A stretch of 59,982 nt of DNA from Anaerolineaceae bacterium UBA6073 (GTDB lineage: Bacteria > Chloroflexota > Anaerolineae > Anaerolineales > Anaerolineaceae), in contig DIXT01000035.1 of assembly GCA_002436085.1 (NCBI GenBank), forward strand, positions 1-59,982. Reading direction: 5' to 3'. Below the pieces are notes generated by a model, which was not told the DNA's origin, did no database searches, and was given only the letters and a program-made list of their open reading frames with translations. This document shows, piece after piece, positions 18,969 to 27,529 of this stretch. Made by a program: the position numbers and the translations under genes. Numbering within the stretch: the stretch's first letter is position 1; each line of letters begins with the position of its first letter.

Positions 18969-20627
18969 ATGAAGCACGCAACACCCTCTTCGCGCTCTCA
19001 AGTCCTGCGCGGTATTCTATTCCTCCCAATAATCCTCACGCTCCTGTGGGGCTGTGCAGGCGTTAGCGCCGGGAAATCCTCCGCGGGTTTTGCAACCAAC
19101 ACTCCAGCACTCGTTCCCACCAGCGCTGTCACCGAGGACGCAAAAGAAGTATTGACGGAAGCCAATCCCACAAGCGTCCTCACCGCCACCCAAGCTCCCC
19201 TGACAAGCCTAAGCCCCACCCCAACCGCCTCCGCGCAAGCGCCTGACCCGGTCGAGGAACGTGTGCGCGCCTTGCAAGAAAGCCTCTACCGCGCCAGCCT
19301 GGAGTACCTTGCAGACACCACCGCAGAAGCAAACGCGGTCGCCAAGAGCATCAAATACAACCGCGGCGCTTACGAAAACGTGCGCAGCGCCTGCGGGCCG
19401 CTCAGCATCGCCATTATGCGCAGTGGCGGCATCCTGCCGGCTACCACCAGCGTACGGGAAATCTGGCTGCTTTGCGCCCGCGAAGGCGGAACATGCAGCG
19501 GTATGTCAGTGCTCAAGCGCGAGTACTTCCCACCCAGCGAATATGATTATTTCCAAACCACCCAAAGCGTGCGCGATTACGACTTCGCAACCAATCCGCT
19601 GCAAGCCGGCGACTGGCTGTACCTGTACGTTAAACAAAACGGCTTTGACCATATGCTGGTGGTCACACGCGTGGACGAAAACGGCGCGGCTTACACCGTC
19701 ACCAATCTGAACCGCGGCGAAGGTTTCAAAATCACCGAAGAAGTCTTGTACGACCCGACCAAACCAGGAACAGGTTTATTCTACGAGCTGACCGACCCAA
19801 TCCGATTGGCGTACGCCAAATATCTCGGTCTGAGCGGAGATGGCGGTTTCATGATTGTGCGCCGCAAGGGTGGGCTGGCAGCAATTCCGGAATTCAATCA
19901 GAGACTGGATGCGGTGCTGGCGCCAGGCACTGTCTGGAACGGCATTATTAAAGAAGTCGGCGCTGCCGCTCCGGTTTATGAAAGCAATCCTTACTCGATT
20001 TTTCACCCCGCCAGCATGATAAAAATACCGCTGGCAATGCTGGTGCTGCACGGTCTGGAAACCCAGGGCTTTTCCCCCGCGGACCTGCAGATGCTCAGCT
20101 TCGGCACTAAAACGCTCGACCGGCTGCTCTCGGACATGGTAGTCATAAGCGATGAGGATGCAGCCGCGGCATTGTTAATTTACGCGAGCAACCTGAAAGT
20201 TGGCGCCGCAACCCTCAGGGATTGGGGACTTGTCGATACCAGCCTGAACCCCCGCCAGACGACTGCGGTGGACCTGGCTCGGGCGCTGGAAGGTCTCTAC
20301 GCCGGCGAATTTCTGGGTGAACCAATGCGGGAATATTTGTTAGGTCTGATGGCTGTGCGCACCGAAAATGACAGTCTCTACCTTGGCCCGCTCAGCGAAA
20401 TGCTCCCCGGCGCCTTGTTCTACAATAAACGCGGCACCAGCGCAACACCGCCCATCGTCGGGGACATGGGCATCCTGGAATACCAGGGCAAAGCCTGGAT
20501 TATCGTGCTTTCCGGGCGCTCGGATGAACTGGTCGGGAGCAGTTACGCCGCGCTGGAAACCAGCATTTCGGAATTTGCGAACGTTTTAGCGGAGCTGCTG
20601 CGTTGGGCCCGACTCGATGGAAAATGA
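18969..20627 (+). CDS. Secreted protein: cysteine-peptidase-like domain plus class A beta-lactamase-like domain
   Basis: The 552-residue protein has a signal peptide with lipobox-like LLWGC (Cys29) and a Pro/Thr-rich spacer. Residues 120-270 carry SACGPLS (Cys about 141) and FDHMLVVTRV (His about 228), resembling C39/papain-like cysteine hydrolases. From about 290 a penicillin-binding/beta-lactamase fold follows, with SMIK (Ser about 349, Lys about 352) as the SxxK nucleophile motif, SDED in the SDN place, and KRGTSA in place of KTG. The fold acts on cell-wall peptides or beta-lactams. A wall-remodelling lipoprotein is more likely than drug resistance, given the unusual fusion and the neighbouring amidase. 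The exact reaction is unproven. Confidence 0.7.
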   Translation: MKHATPSSRSQVLRGILFLPIILTLLWGCAGVSAGKSSAGFATNTPALVPTSAVTEDAKEVLTEANPTSVLTATQAPLTSLSPTPTASAQAPDPVEERVRALQESLYRASLEYLADTTAEANAVAKSIKYNRGAYENVRSACGPLSIAIMRSGGILPATTSVREIWLLCAREGGTCSGMSVLKREYFPPSEYDYFQTTQSVRDYDFATNPLQAGDWLYLYVKQNGFDHMLVVTRVDENGAAYTVTNLNRGEGFKITEEVLYDPTKPGTGLFYELTDPIRLAYAKYLGLSGDGGFMIVRRKGGLAAIPEFNQRLDAVLAPGTVWNGIIKEVGAAAPVYESNPYSIFHPASMIKIPLAMLVLHGLETQGFSPADLQMLSFGTKTLDRLLSDMVVISDEDAAAALLIYASNLKVGAATLRDWGLVDTSLNPRQTTAVDLARALEGLYAGEFLGEPMREYLLGLMAVRTENDSLYLGPLSEMLPGALFYNKRGTSATPPIVGDMGILEYQGKAWIIVLSGRSDELVGSSYAALETSISEFANVLAELLRWARLDGK

Positions 20628-20693
20628 ACGCCGCACGATTACCGCACCCCTGCACAACGCGAATAAGGAACGCCGCCCGTTTGGCCTGACCCG

Positions 20694-21536
20694 ATGAAAA
20701 GAACCGCGCGAACACTCCTCGCTTGTTTACTGACCGCCCTGCTCTTTTTGGCTGGCTGTGCGCCGACCCCAAACGCAGCGCCTGATCCGAACCCAAGCCT
20801 CAACCCAAGTCCCAGCGCGACCAACACGCCTTTACCAAGCCCAACAACGCCGCCAACCAAAACTCCACCTCCCCAAACCTCAGCCACACCCACGCTTGCT
20901 CCCACGCCGGACCCCCTCTCCCTACTGCCGGTCCCGCCGCGCTTTGAAATTGCTGATGACGGGCAGCGCGTCTACTTCGGTGACGCGTACAAGCAGCTGC
21001 CGGAAGCGGATATCATGGATGAAATTATCGTGCCCGAGCTCATCATCATCCACACCGATGGACAAACCGCGAACCTTCCGCGTGATTGGAGTACAGAAAG
21101 CACTTATCACGGCTTGGGCGAATGGTATTCCGTGCACTTCGCAATCAGCCAGTACGACATTCTGCAAATGCTGCCAATGTACCCGGACGGCGTGCTGCAC
21201 GGCAGCGGCGCCGCCCCGCAGTACAACGACCAGGGCGAGTGGGTAACCTACAACAACCGTTCGATCCATATTGAGATGTCCGGGCACAATTTCAATGCCC
21301 TGATAGAAGGCTGGGCAAATCCGGAGATGACGGAAGCCATCGAAAAAACCACCGACAAAACCACCGACCTGGTGGTCTCGCTGTTGTGGTTCTATCACAT
21401 CGACCCCGCCAACGTATTCGGGCATTACCAGGTGGGGCGCGGCAAAGCCGATCCGGGCAACCTGTATTTCGAACAGGTTTTCCTGCCCCAGCTTCTGGAA
21501 AAATGGGAGTCTTTTCAAAAGAGTCTTCAACCCTGA
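20694..21536 (+). CDS. N-acetylmuramoyl-L-alanine amidase lipoprotein
   Basis: The 280-residue protein has a lipoprotein signal (LLFLAGC), about 45 residues of Pro/Thr/Ser linker, then an Amidase_2/PGRP-type domain. Likely zinc ligands are His about 120 in IIIHTDG, His about 243 in FGHYQVG, and Asp about 253 in KADPG. RSIHIEMSGHN is a core strand. The enzyme would cut the bond between muramic acid and the stem peptide on the outside of the membrane. It follows the beta-lactamase-like lipoprotein by 66 nt on the same strand, suggesting a small wall-hydrolysis operon. No clear Shine-Dalgarno is seen before ATG 20694. Confidence 0.85.
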   Translation: MKRTARTLLACLLTALLFLAGCAPTPNAAPDPNPSLNPSPSATNTPLPSPTTPPTKTPPPQTSATPTLAPTPDPLSLLPVPPRFEIADDGQRVYFGDAYKQLPEADIMDEIIVPELIIIHTDGQTANLPRDWSTESTYHGLGEWYSVHFAISQYDILQMLPMYPDGVLHGSGAAPQYNDQGEWVTYNNRSIHIEMSGHNFNALIEGWANPEMTEAIEKTTDKTTDLVVSLLWFYHIDPANVFGHYQVGRGKADPGNLYFEQVFLPQLLEKWESFQKSLQP

Positions 21537-21691
21537 ACAGACCCGAATTGTTAAATCCATGTAAATTCGGCCGATTTTGGGTTGAAAAGCATCCCGGAAT
21601 GCCTAAAACCATTTGACAACCCGCTTAATGAGAGTAAGATTTCCGATTGGCAAACAACCGGAAAGATTAATTCATCCATCTCCTCAGAAAG

Positions 21692-21697
21692 TATTAT
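21692..21697 (+). promoter_or_regulatory. -10-like box of the P-type ATPase operon
   Basis: TATTAT ends 13 nt before ATG 21711, predicting only about a 6-nt leader. No Shine-Dalgarno is seen in the gap. Confidence 0.35.
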
Positions 21698-21710
21698 CAT
21701 TAACCAACTT

Positions 21711-24584
21711 ATGGAAGCACAAGCAACGCAGTTAAGTGTGGAATTAACCCGACGAATTCAGGAATTGACGCCTGATCAACTGTACCAGGAACTCAGCTCC
21801 AGGCCTGAAGGCCTGTCCCAGGATGAAGCCGTCCGACGCTTGAGCGTGTACGGCCCGAACGTCCTGAAAGAAGTCAAAGGCAAACCGCTCATCTTCAAGT
21901 TACTGGCTAACTTTACGCATATCATGGCAATCATGCTGTGGGTTGCCGGCATCGGCGCGTTTGTCGCCCGGATGCCTGAGCTGGGCATCGCGGTGTGGGC
22001 AGTGAATATCATCAACGGCGCTTTCAGCTTCTTCCAGGAATTCCGCGCGGAGAAAGCCACGCAAGCCCTCAAAAAAATCCTTCCATCCACCTCACGTGTG
22101 ATGCGCAACGGCGAAGAAACCAGCATTGTGGCGCAGGACCTGGTCCCCGGAGATGTGATTTTCCTGCAGGAAGGCGACAGCATCCCAGCGGACTGCCGCC
22201 TGCTGAACAGCTCCGACCTGCGCGTGAACCAGTCTACGCTCACCGGTGAGTCCCACCCGGTCAACCGCTCCGCGGAGCCTGTCAGCGGCGAACAAATGAC
22301 CCGCACGGATATTCCTAACCTTATATTTGCGGGTACTTTCGTGGCAGCTGGCTCCGGCAAGGCAATTGTCTACGCCACCGGCATGAACACGAACTTCGGC
22401 CGGATCGCCCAGATTACACAGTCCCTGAAAGAGGAACTCAGCCCGCTGCAAAAGGAGATGGAGAACGTTACCAAGATCGTCACGGTCATCGCGGTAGGCG
22501 TTGGTCTCCTGTTCCTGGTCATCGCCCTGCTGCTGGTAAAAATCCCCCTGATAGAAAGCTTCATTTTTACTTTGGGCATGGTCGTGGCGTTTGTTCCGGA
22601 AGGGCTGCTGCCGACCGTCACGCTGGCGCTCGCGATGGGCACGCAGCGCATGGCGAAACGTAACGCCTTGATCAAGAAACTTTCCGCGGTGGAGACTTTG
22701 GGCTGTACCAACGTTATCTGCACTGATAAAACCGGAACGCTGACCCAAAATGAAATGACGGTCCGCGCGGTGTGGGTGCCTGCAACGCGTGAAGGCGAGC
22801 CCTATGCCGGGCGCGAAATTGCAGTTTCCGGCACTGGCTACGAACCGGTGGGTACTTTCGCTGAAAACGGCGCATCCCTGGACTCTCGCTCTGTAGGCGC
22901 GATTAATGATGTTATCCTGACCCAGGCGAAATGCAATACCGCCCGTTTGCTCCCGCCTGAAACGCTGGAAGACGGGACAAAAACCGGTTGGAAAGTGCTT
23001 GGAGACCCAACCGAAGCCGCCCTGCTCGTCCTGGCTGAAAAAGCCGGCTACGCCCGATCGGATTTGCAGAATGAACAAAGCATCGCCGAACTCCCCTTTG
23101 ACTCACGCCGCAAGCGTATGACGGTGGTTCACATGCAGCGGGTGGACGGTGCCATCGAGCGTGTGGCTTACGTCAAGGGCGGCATCCGGGAAATTTTGGA
23201 TGTTTGCTCGGGAATCCGCGTGGGCGACCAGATTATCCCGCTCAACCAGGACTGGATCAGCTTCATCATGGCGCAGAACGATGATTTTGCCCGCCAGGGG
23301 CTGCGCGTTCTGGCTGCCGCCGCGCGGACGCTCCCGCGCGAATTGGACGATTATCAGGTGGAAACCATCGAGGCTGACCTGACCTTCCTTGGCATGGTCG
23401 CCATGATGGACCCGCCGCGCGTGGACGTCACGGAAGCCGTTGAGAAGTGCCACAAGGCTGGCATCCGCATCATCATGATTACCGGGGACTACGGTCTAAC
23501 GGCTGAAAGCATCGCCCGCAGGATTGGCATCGTGAAAGGTGAGGACCTGCGCGTGGTTACCGGCGTGGAACTTGAAACCATGAGCGATGAAGACCTGGTG
23601 GAAGCGGTAAGCGGGCAGGTCATCTTTGCCCGCGTTGCCCCAGAACACAAATTAAGAGTCGTCTCCGCGCTCCAGAAGCTTGGCAATGTAGTCGCGGTGA
23701 CCGGCGACGGTGTCAATGATGCCCCCGCCCTGAAAAAAGCGGATATCGGCGTCGCGATGGGTATTTCCGGCTCGGATGTTGCCAAGGAAGCCGCGGATAT
23801 GATCCTGACGGATGACAATTTTGGCTCGATCGTGAGCGCGATTGAGGAAGGCCGCGCGGTATACGAGAATATCAAGCACTTCACTACCTACATCTTCACC
23901 AGCAACACGCCCGAAGCTGTGCCCTTTATCGCGCACGCCCTTTCAGCGGCGCGCATTCCAATTGCCCTGAACGTCATGCACGTACTGGCCGTGGACCTGG
24001 GCACCGATATTGTCCCGGCGCTGGCTTTGGGTGCGGAGCCGCCGGAAGCCGGCACGATGAACCGTTCCCCACGGAAACTCAGTGAACATCTGATTACCAA
24101 GTCCCTTCTGGCGCGCGCGTACCTGATCCTCGGACCGGTGCAGGCGCTGGCTGCCATGGCGGCTTTCTACTTTTACTACTGGACCAACGGCTATGCCGGT
24201 CAGTGGCTGGACCTGCCAGCCAGCGGCCCGATTTATAGAGCAGCTACATCAATGGCGTTGGCTGCGGTTGTCTTCACACAGATTGGCAACCTGTTCGCGC
24301 AGCGCTCTACGCGCCAGTCCATTTTCAAGACCCCGCTGTTCAACAATAAGTTGATCTGGTATGGCATTGTGAGTGAATTGCTTATCGTCCTGGCGATTGT
24401 TTATGTTCCGTTCATGCAGCGCTTCATCGGCACGGGGCCGTTTGAACCCAAGTACTGGCTCTTCCACCTGCTGTGGATACCCAGCCTGCCTATCGCGGAC
24501 GCAATTCGTAAAGCAGTACAGACGCAAAAGGAAAAACGAGCCCAACAAAAGCAAATTTTTGCCGGCAAAGGAGAAACAATATGA
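21711..24584 (+). CDS. P-type cation ATPase of the Na,K-ATPase-like (type IIC) group
   Basis: This 957-residue membrane pump has the TGES actuator loop, phosphorylation motif DKTGTLTQNEM (Asp about 339), and the hinge TGDGVNDAPALKKADIG. Ion-site helices match Na,K-ATPases rather than SERCA pumps: PEGLLPTVTLALAMG in M4, TSNTPEAVPF in M5 (Ser, Asn and Glu as in alpha-subunit S775/N776/E779), and DLGTDIVPAL in M6 (both Asp as D804/D808). That suggests Na+ and/or K+ transport. The frame runs upstream to 21582, but MEAQATQLSVELTRR at 21711 fits the cytoplasmic N-terminus. No beta-subunit gene is seen. The stop overlaps the first TrkA gene (ATGA). Confidence 0.88.
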   Translation: MEAQATQLSVELTRRIQELTPDQLYQELSSRPEGLSQDEAVRRLSVYGPNVLKEVKGKPLIFKLLANFTHIMAIMLWVAGIGAFVARMPELGIAVWAVNIINGAFSFFQEFRAEKATQALKKILPSTSRVMRNGEETSIVAQDLVPGDVIFLQEGDSIPADCRLLNSSDLRVNQSTLTGESHPVNRSAEPVSGEQMTRTDIPNLIFAGTFVAAGSGKAIVYATGMNTNFGRIAQITQSLKEELSPLQKEMENVTKIVTVIAVGVGLLFLVIALLLVKIPLIESFIFTLGMVVAFVPEGLLPTVTLALAMGTQRMAKRNALIKKLSAVETLGCTNVICTDKTGTLTQNEMTVRAVWVPATREGEPYAGREIAVSGTGYEPVGTFAENGASLDSRSVGAINDVILTQAKCNTARLLPPETLEDGTKTGWKVLGDPTEAALLVLAEKAGYARSDLQNEQSIAELPFDSRRKRMTVVHMQRVDGAIERVAYVKGGIREILDVCSGIRVGDQIIPLNQDWISFIMAQNDDFARQGLRVLAAAARTLPRELDDYQVETIEADLTFLGMVAMMDPPRVDVTEAVEKCHKAGIRIIMITGDYGLTAESIARRIGIVKGEDLRVVTGVELETMSDEDLVEAVSGQVIFARVAPEHKLRVVSALQKLGNVVAVTGDGVNDAPALKKADIGVAMGISGSDVAKEAADMILTDDNFGSIVSAIEEGRAVYENIKHFTTYIFTSNTPEAVPFIAHALSAARIPIALNVMHVLAVDLGTDIVPALALGAEPPEAGTMNRSPRKLSEHLITKSLLARAYLILGPVQALAAMAAFYFYYWTNGYAGQWLDLPASGPIYRAATSMALAAVVFTQIGNLFAQRSTRQSIFKTPLFNNKLIWYGIVSELLIVLAIVYVPFMQRFIGTGPFEPKYWLFHLLWIPSLPIADAIRKAVQTQKEKRAQQKQIFAGKGETI

Positions 24585-25228
24585 AAGTGATCATCATAGG
24601 GTGTGGACGTGTCGGTGCAGGTCTCGCTAAAAACCTGAGCCTTCAGGGCATCGACGTGTCCGTGATTGACAGCGACCCAAAAGCCTTTGAACTGCTCGGA
24701 CCGACTTTCAAAGGGAAGAAAGTGGTCGGAATTGGTTTTGACCAGAAGGTTCTTTCGGATGCCGGCATTGAACGCGCAGACGCGCTGGCAGCCGTAACCG
24801 CCTCAGATGAGGTAAACCTTGTAGCCGCCCGCATGGCAAAAATGGTTTTCAAGGTGCCGCGGGTATCCGCGCGCGTCTTTGAACCGCAAAAAGCGAAAAT
24901 CTACCGCCGCATGGGCATTCAGACCGTTTCGCCTGTTACCCTGGGAATTGACCGGCTGATCAGCACCCTTATTTACTCGCAGCTCAACATTGAGCGCACG
25001 ATAGGCGCGGGTCAGGTGAGCTTGATTGACGTGGACGTCAATCCGCAGCTGGTCAATCACTCCATTAAGGAGACGGAAGTCCCCGGCGAAATTCAGGTGG
25101 TCGCGATTACTCGCAGCGGTAAGACCTTCATACCGAACGCCGCCACGCAATTCCAGAAGGATGACATCGTGCACCTGTTTGTGAAATTCGGCTCCAAGGA
25201 TAAAGTCACCCGCATCTTCGGGGCGTAG
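24581..25228 (+). CDS. TrkA-like K+ channel regulatory (RCK) protein, first copy
   Basis: The 215-residue protein has an RCK-N domain with GCGRVGAGL (NAD(H)-binding glycine loop, residues 7-15) and Asp31/Asp33 after the second strand (VIDSDP), then a TrkA-C domain at about 135-215. Such proteins are cytoplasmic gating subunits of Trk/Ktr transporters and bind NAD(H), ATP or c-di-AMP. The ATG overlaps the pump stop (ATGA) and uses AAAGGAG inside the pump gene, so translation is coupled. No TrkH/KtrB membrane subunit is in the window; either it is elsewhere or these proteins gate the pump itself. Confidence 0.88.
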   Translation: MKVIIIGCGRVGAGLAKNLSLQGIDVSVIDSDPKAFELLGPTFKGKKVVGIGFDQKVLSDAGIERADALAAVTASDEVNLVAARMAKMVFKVPRVSARVFEPQKAKIYRRMGIQTVSPVTLGIDRLISTLIYSQLNIERTIGAGQVSLIDVDVNPQLVNHSIKETEVPGEIQVVAITRSGKTFIPNAATQFQKDDIVHLFVKFGSKDKVTRIFGA

Positions 25229-25248
25229 GTAAGGCTAAGGAGGACAAC

Positions 25249-25917
25249 ATGAGAGTAATGATCATCGGCGGTGGCAAAGTAGGCACTTACCTGGCGAATT
25301 ATCTGATCAGCGAGGGTCATGAAGTGCGTCTGATTGAGCTGCGCGAGGAAGAGAAACAGCGCATTCTGCTGGATGTGCCCGAAAAAATTGTGTACATCGG
25401 CAACGGTACCGACCCGGACGTGCTGGAAGCTGCTGGCATCCGGAAGATGGACGTCTTAGCCGCGGTTACCGGTCAGGACGAGGTCAACCTGGTCGCGACT
25501 GGTCTGGCACGCTTCGAGTTCATGATTCCGCGCACCATCGCGCGCATTAACCATCCGAAAAACGCCTGGATGTTCACGGATGTAATGGGCGTGGATGTGG
25601 CGCTCAACCAGGCTGACCTGATGGCGGCCCTGATTGCTGAGGAAATGTCGCTGGGCGATATGATTACGCTGCACAAGCTGCGCAAGGGCAAATTTGACCT
25701 GGTGGAAGAGAAGGTCGCCCCGAACGCGCTTGCCAACGGCAAAAAGCTGCGCGACCTGGCTTTTCCGTCGCAGTGCACCATTGTGGCTGTCCTGCGCAAG
25801 GGAGAACTGATTGTCCCACACGGCGAGCTGGAATTCCAGACCGCGGATGAAGTGCTGGCGGTAGTGCACAAAGACCAGAAAAAAGAACTGGCGCGCTTCT
25901 TCGACCGGATTATCTAA
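25249..25917 (+). CDS. TrkA-like K+ channel regulatory (RCK) protein, second copy
   Basis: The 222-residue paralogue of the preceding protein has GGGKVGTYL at 7-15, Glu in place of Asp at the ribose-binding position (LIELREEE), and a TrkA-C domain with FDLVEEKV and VPHGELEF. It begins 20 nt after the first copy with AAGGAGGA upstream and ends before a strong terminator, so pump-trkA-trkA is one transcription unit. Two single-RCK proteins may form a heteromeric ring, as in tandem systems. The Glu/Asp swap suggests different nucleotide preference. Confidence 0.88.
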   Translation: MRVMIIGGGKVGTYLANYLISEGHEVRLIELREEEKQRILLDVPEKIVYIGNGTDPDVLEAAGIRKMDVLAAVTGQDEVNLVATGLARFEFMIPRTIARINHPKNAWMFTDVMGVDVALNQADLMAALIAEEMSLGDMITLHKLRKGKFDLVEEKVAPNALANGKKLRDLAFPSQCTIVAVLRKGELIVPHGELEFQTADEVLAVVHKDQKKELARFFDRII

Positions 25918-25933
25918 ACTAAAAAAACGGACT

Positions 25934-25965
25934 AAAAATCCCGCCCTCATGGCGGGATTTTTTTC
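25934..25965 (+). terminator. Rho-independent terminator after trkA pair
   Basis: A 10-bp stem aaatcccgcc / ggcgggattt with loop ctcat is followed by a run of T. It separates the transporter unit from gltX. Confidence 0.9.
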
Positions 25966-26043
25966 AAGCTGCGCGGCTGTATCCGCGGGCGGGTTTATGG
26001 TAGGATAATGGCGACAAACTCTTTATTTCAGGCAGGAAATCTT

Positions 26044-27474
26044 ATGTTCAGAACGCGTTTTGCTCCCAGTCCGACCGGCTACATGCACATTGGTAACTTG
26101 CGCACCGCCCTTTACGCCTACTTGCTGGCGAAAAAACACCAGGGCGTGTTCATCCTGCGCATTGAAGATACCGACCAATCCCGCAATGTGCCCGCCGCGC
26201 TCGCTGCGATTTATAACGGGCTGGCCCTGGCCGGCATCAGCTACGATGAAGGCCCGGACAAGGACGGCGGCAAAGGTCCTTATGTGCAGAGCCAGCGCCT
26301 GCCGATTTACAAAAAACATGCCGAGGAACTCATTGCGAAGGGCTCGGCGTATTACTGCTTTTGCCAGAAAGATGACAAGCCCGACACGGAAGACCAGCCT
26401 GCCCATCCAGACCTCACCCGCGACCCCTGCCGGCTGCTGACCGAGGCGGAAGTCCAGGCGCGTTTCGCGCAGGGGCTCACTCCAGTTGTGCGGCAGCGCA
26501 TCCCCGAAAGCGGCAGCACCAGCTTCGTCGACCACGTCTACGGCAAAATTACCATAGACAACGCGCAGCTGGACGACCAGGTACTGCTCAAGTCGGACGG
26601 CTTCCCGACCTACAACTTCGCCAACGTGGTAGACGACCACCTGATGGAAATCACGCACGTTATTCGCGGACAGGAGTACCTGTCCTCCACGCCCAAGTAC
26701 AACCTCCTCTACCAGGCTTTTGGCTGGCAAATCCCCGAATACATCCACCTCCCGCTCATCCTGCGCGAGGACGGCGCCAAGCTCAGCAAGCGCGCCGGCG
26801 ACCCCTCGTTCGAGGACCTGGTCAAGCTGGGCTACCTGCCCGAAGCGATTGTAAACTACGTCGCCCTGCTTGGCTGGAGCCCGGGCAACGACCGCGAGTT
26901 CTTCACCATGCAGGACTTGATCGCGGCGTTCGATATGGACCGCATCGGAAAGTCCAGCGCGGCGTTTTCGATAGACAAACTTACCTGGTTGAACGGCGAG
27001 CACATCCGCGCCATGGATCCGGCTGCCTTCCACCGGGCTGCCAGTCCGTTTTATCCTCCAGAAGTTCAAGCGCTGGACGCAGAAAAAATCAGCCGCTTGA
27101 TTCAGATTCGCGTCGAAAAACTGACCGACATCCCTAATATGGTCCGCTTCCTCAGCGCGCTGCCGGATTACAGCGCGGAATTGTTTGAAAACCAGAAATC
27201 CAAAGCCACGCTCGCATCCAGCGCGGAAGTGCTCAAAAGGGTAATTCCACTGCTTGGGGCTCTGGAAAACTGGGATAACGAGAGCCTTTTCGCGGCGCTC
27301 AAGGAGTTTGCTTCCGCGCAAGGTTACAAAACCGGCACGCTCATGTGGCCGATCCGCACCGCGCTCTCCGGCCTGCCCGCCTCTCCGGGCGGGGCCACCG
27401 AACTGGCGGACCTGCTGGGAAAGCAGGAGACCCTGCGCCGCTTGCGCATCGGACTGGCAAAGCTGGAGAACTGA
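26044..27474 (+). CDS. gltX: Glutamyl-tRNA synthetase
   Basis: The 476-residue class I synthetase charges tRNA(Glu). It has RFAPSPTGYMHIGN (HIGH motif at 15-18), the KLSKR form of KMSKS near residue 245, and a C-terminal anticodon-binding helical domain. The open frame extends back to ATG 26008, but ATG 26044 has AGGAAA at proper distance and gives the canonical N-terminus. A GATAAT at 26004-26009 could be the -10, giving a leader of about 27 nt. Whether it is discriminating or also charges tRNA(Gln) cannot be told; no gatCAB is in view. Confidence 0.96.
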   Translation: MFRTRFAPSPTGYMHIGNLRTALYAYLLAKKHQGVFILRIEDTDQSRNVPAALAAIYNGLALAGISYDEGPDKDGGKGPYVQSQRLPIYKKHAEELIAKGSAYYCFCQKDDKPDTEDQPAHPDLTRDPCRLLTEAEVQARFAQGLTPVVRQRIPESGSTSFVDHVYGKITIDNAQLDDQVLLKSDGFPTYNFANVVDDHLMEITHVIRGQEYLSSTPKYNLLYQAFGWQIPEYIHLPLILREDGAKLSKRAGDPSFEDLVKLGYLPEAIVNYVALLGWSPGNDREFFTMQDLIAAFDMDRIGKSSAAFSIDKLTWLNGEHIRAMDPAAFHRAASPFYPPEVQALDAEKISRLIQIRVEKLTDIPNMVRFLSALPDYSAELFENQKSKATLASSAEVLKRVIPLLGALENWDNESLFAALKEFASAQGYKTGTLMWPIRTALSGLPASPGGATELADLLGKQETLRRLRIGLAKLEN

Positions 27475-27529
27475 TCGCGCGTCCGCTGGGCAGCGATAGG
27501 AACAGTTCTTGCAACCCTAACTCTAATCA

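Noticed and set aside
18969..20627. Antibiotic-resistance beta-lactamase
   Set aside because: The SxxK fold is shared with penicillin-binding and wall-remodelling proteins; the KTG box is altered and a second domain is fused, so resistance is not supported.
26023..27321. 432-codon minus-strand frame
   Set aside because: Antisense to gltX; composition is a mirror of the synthetase.
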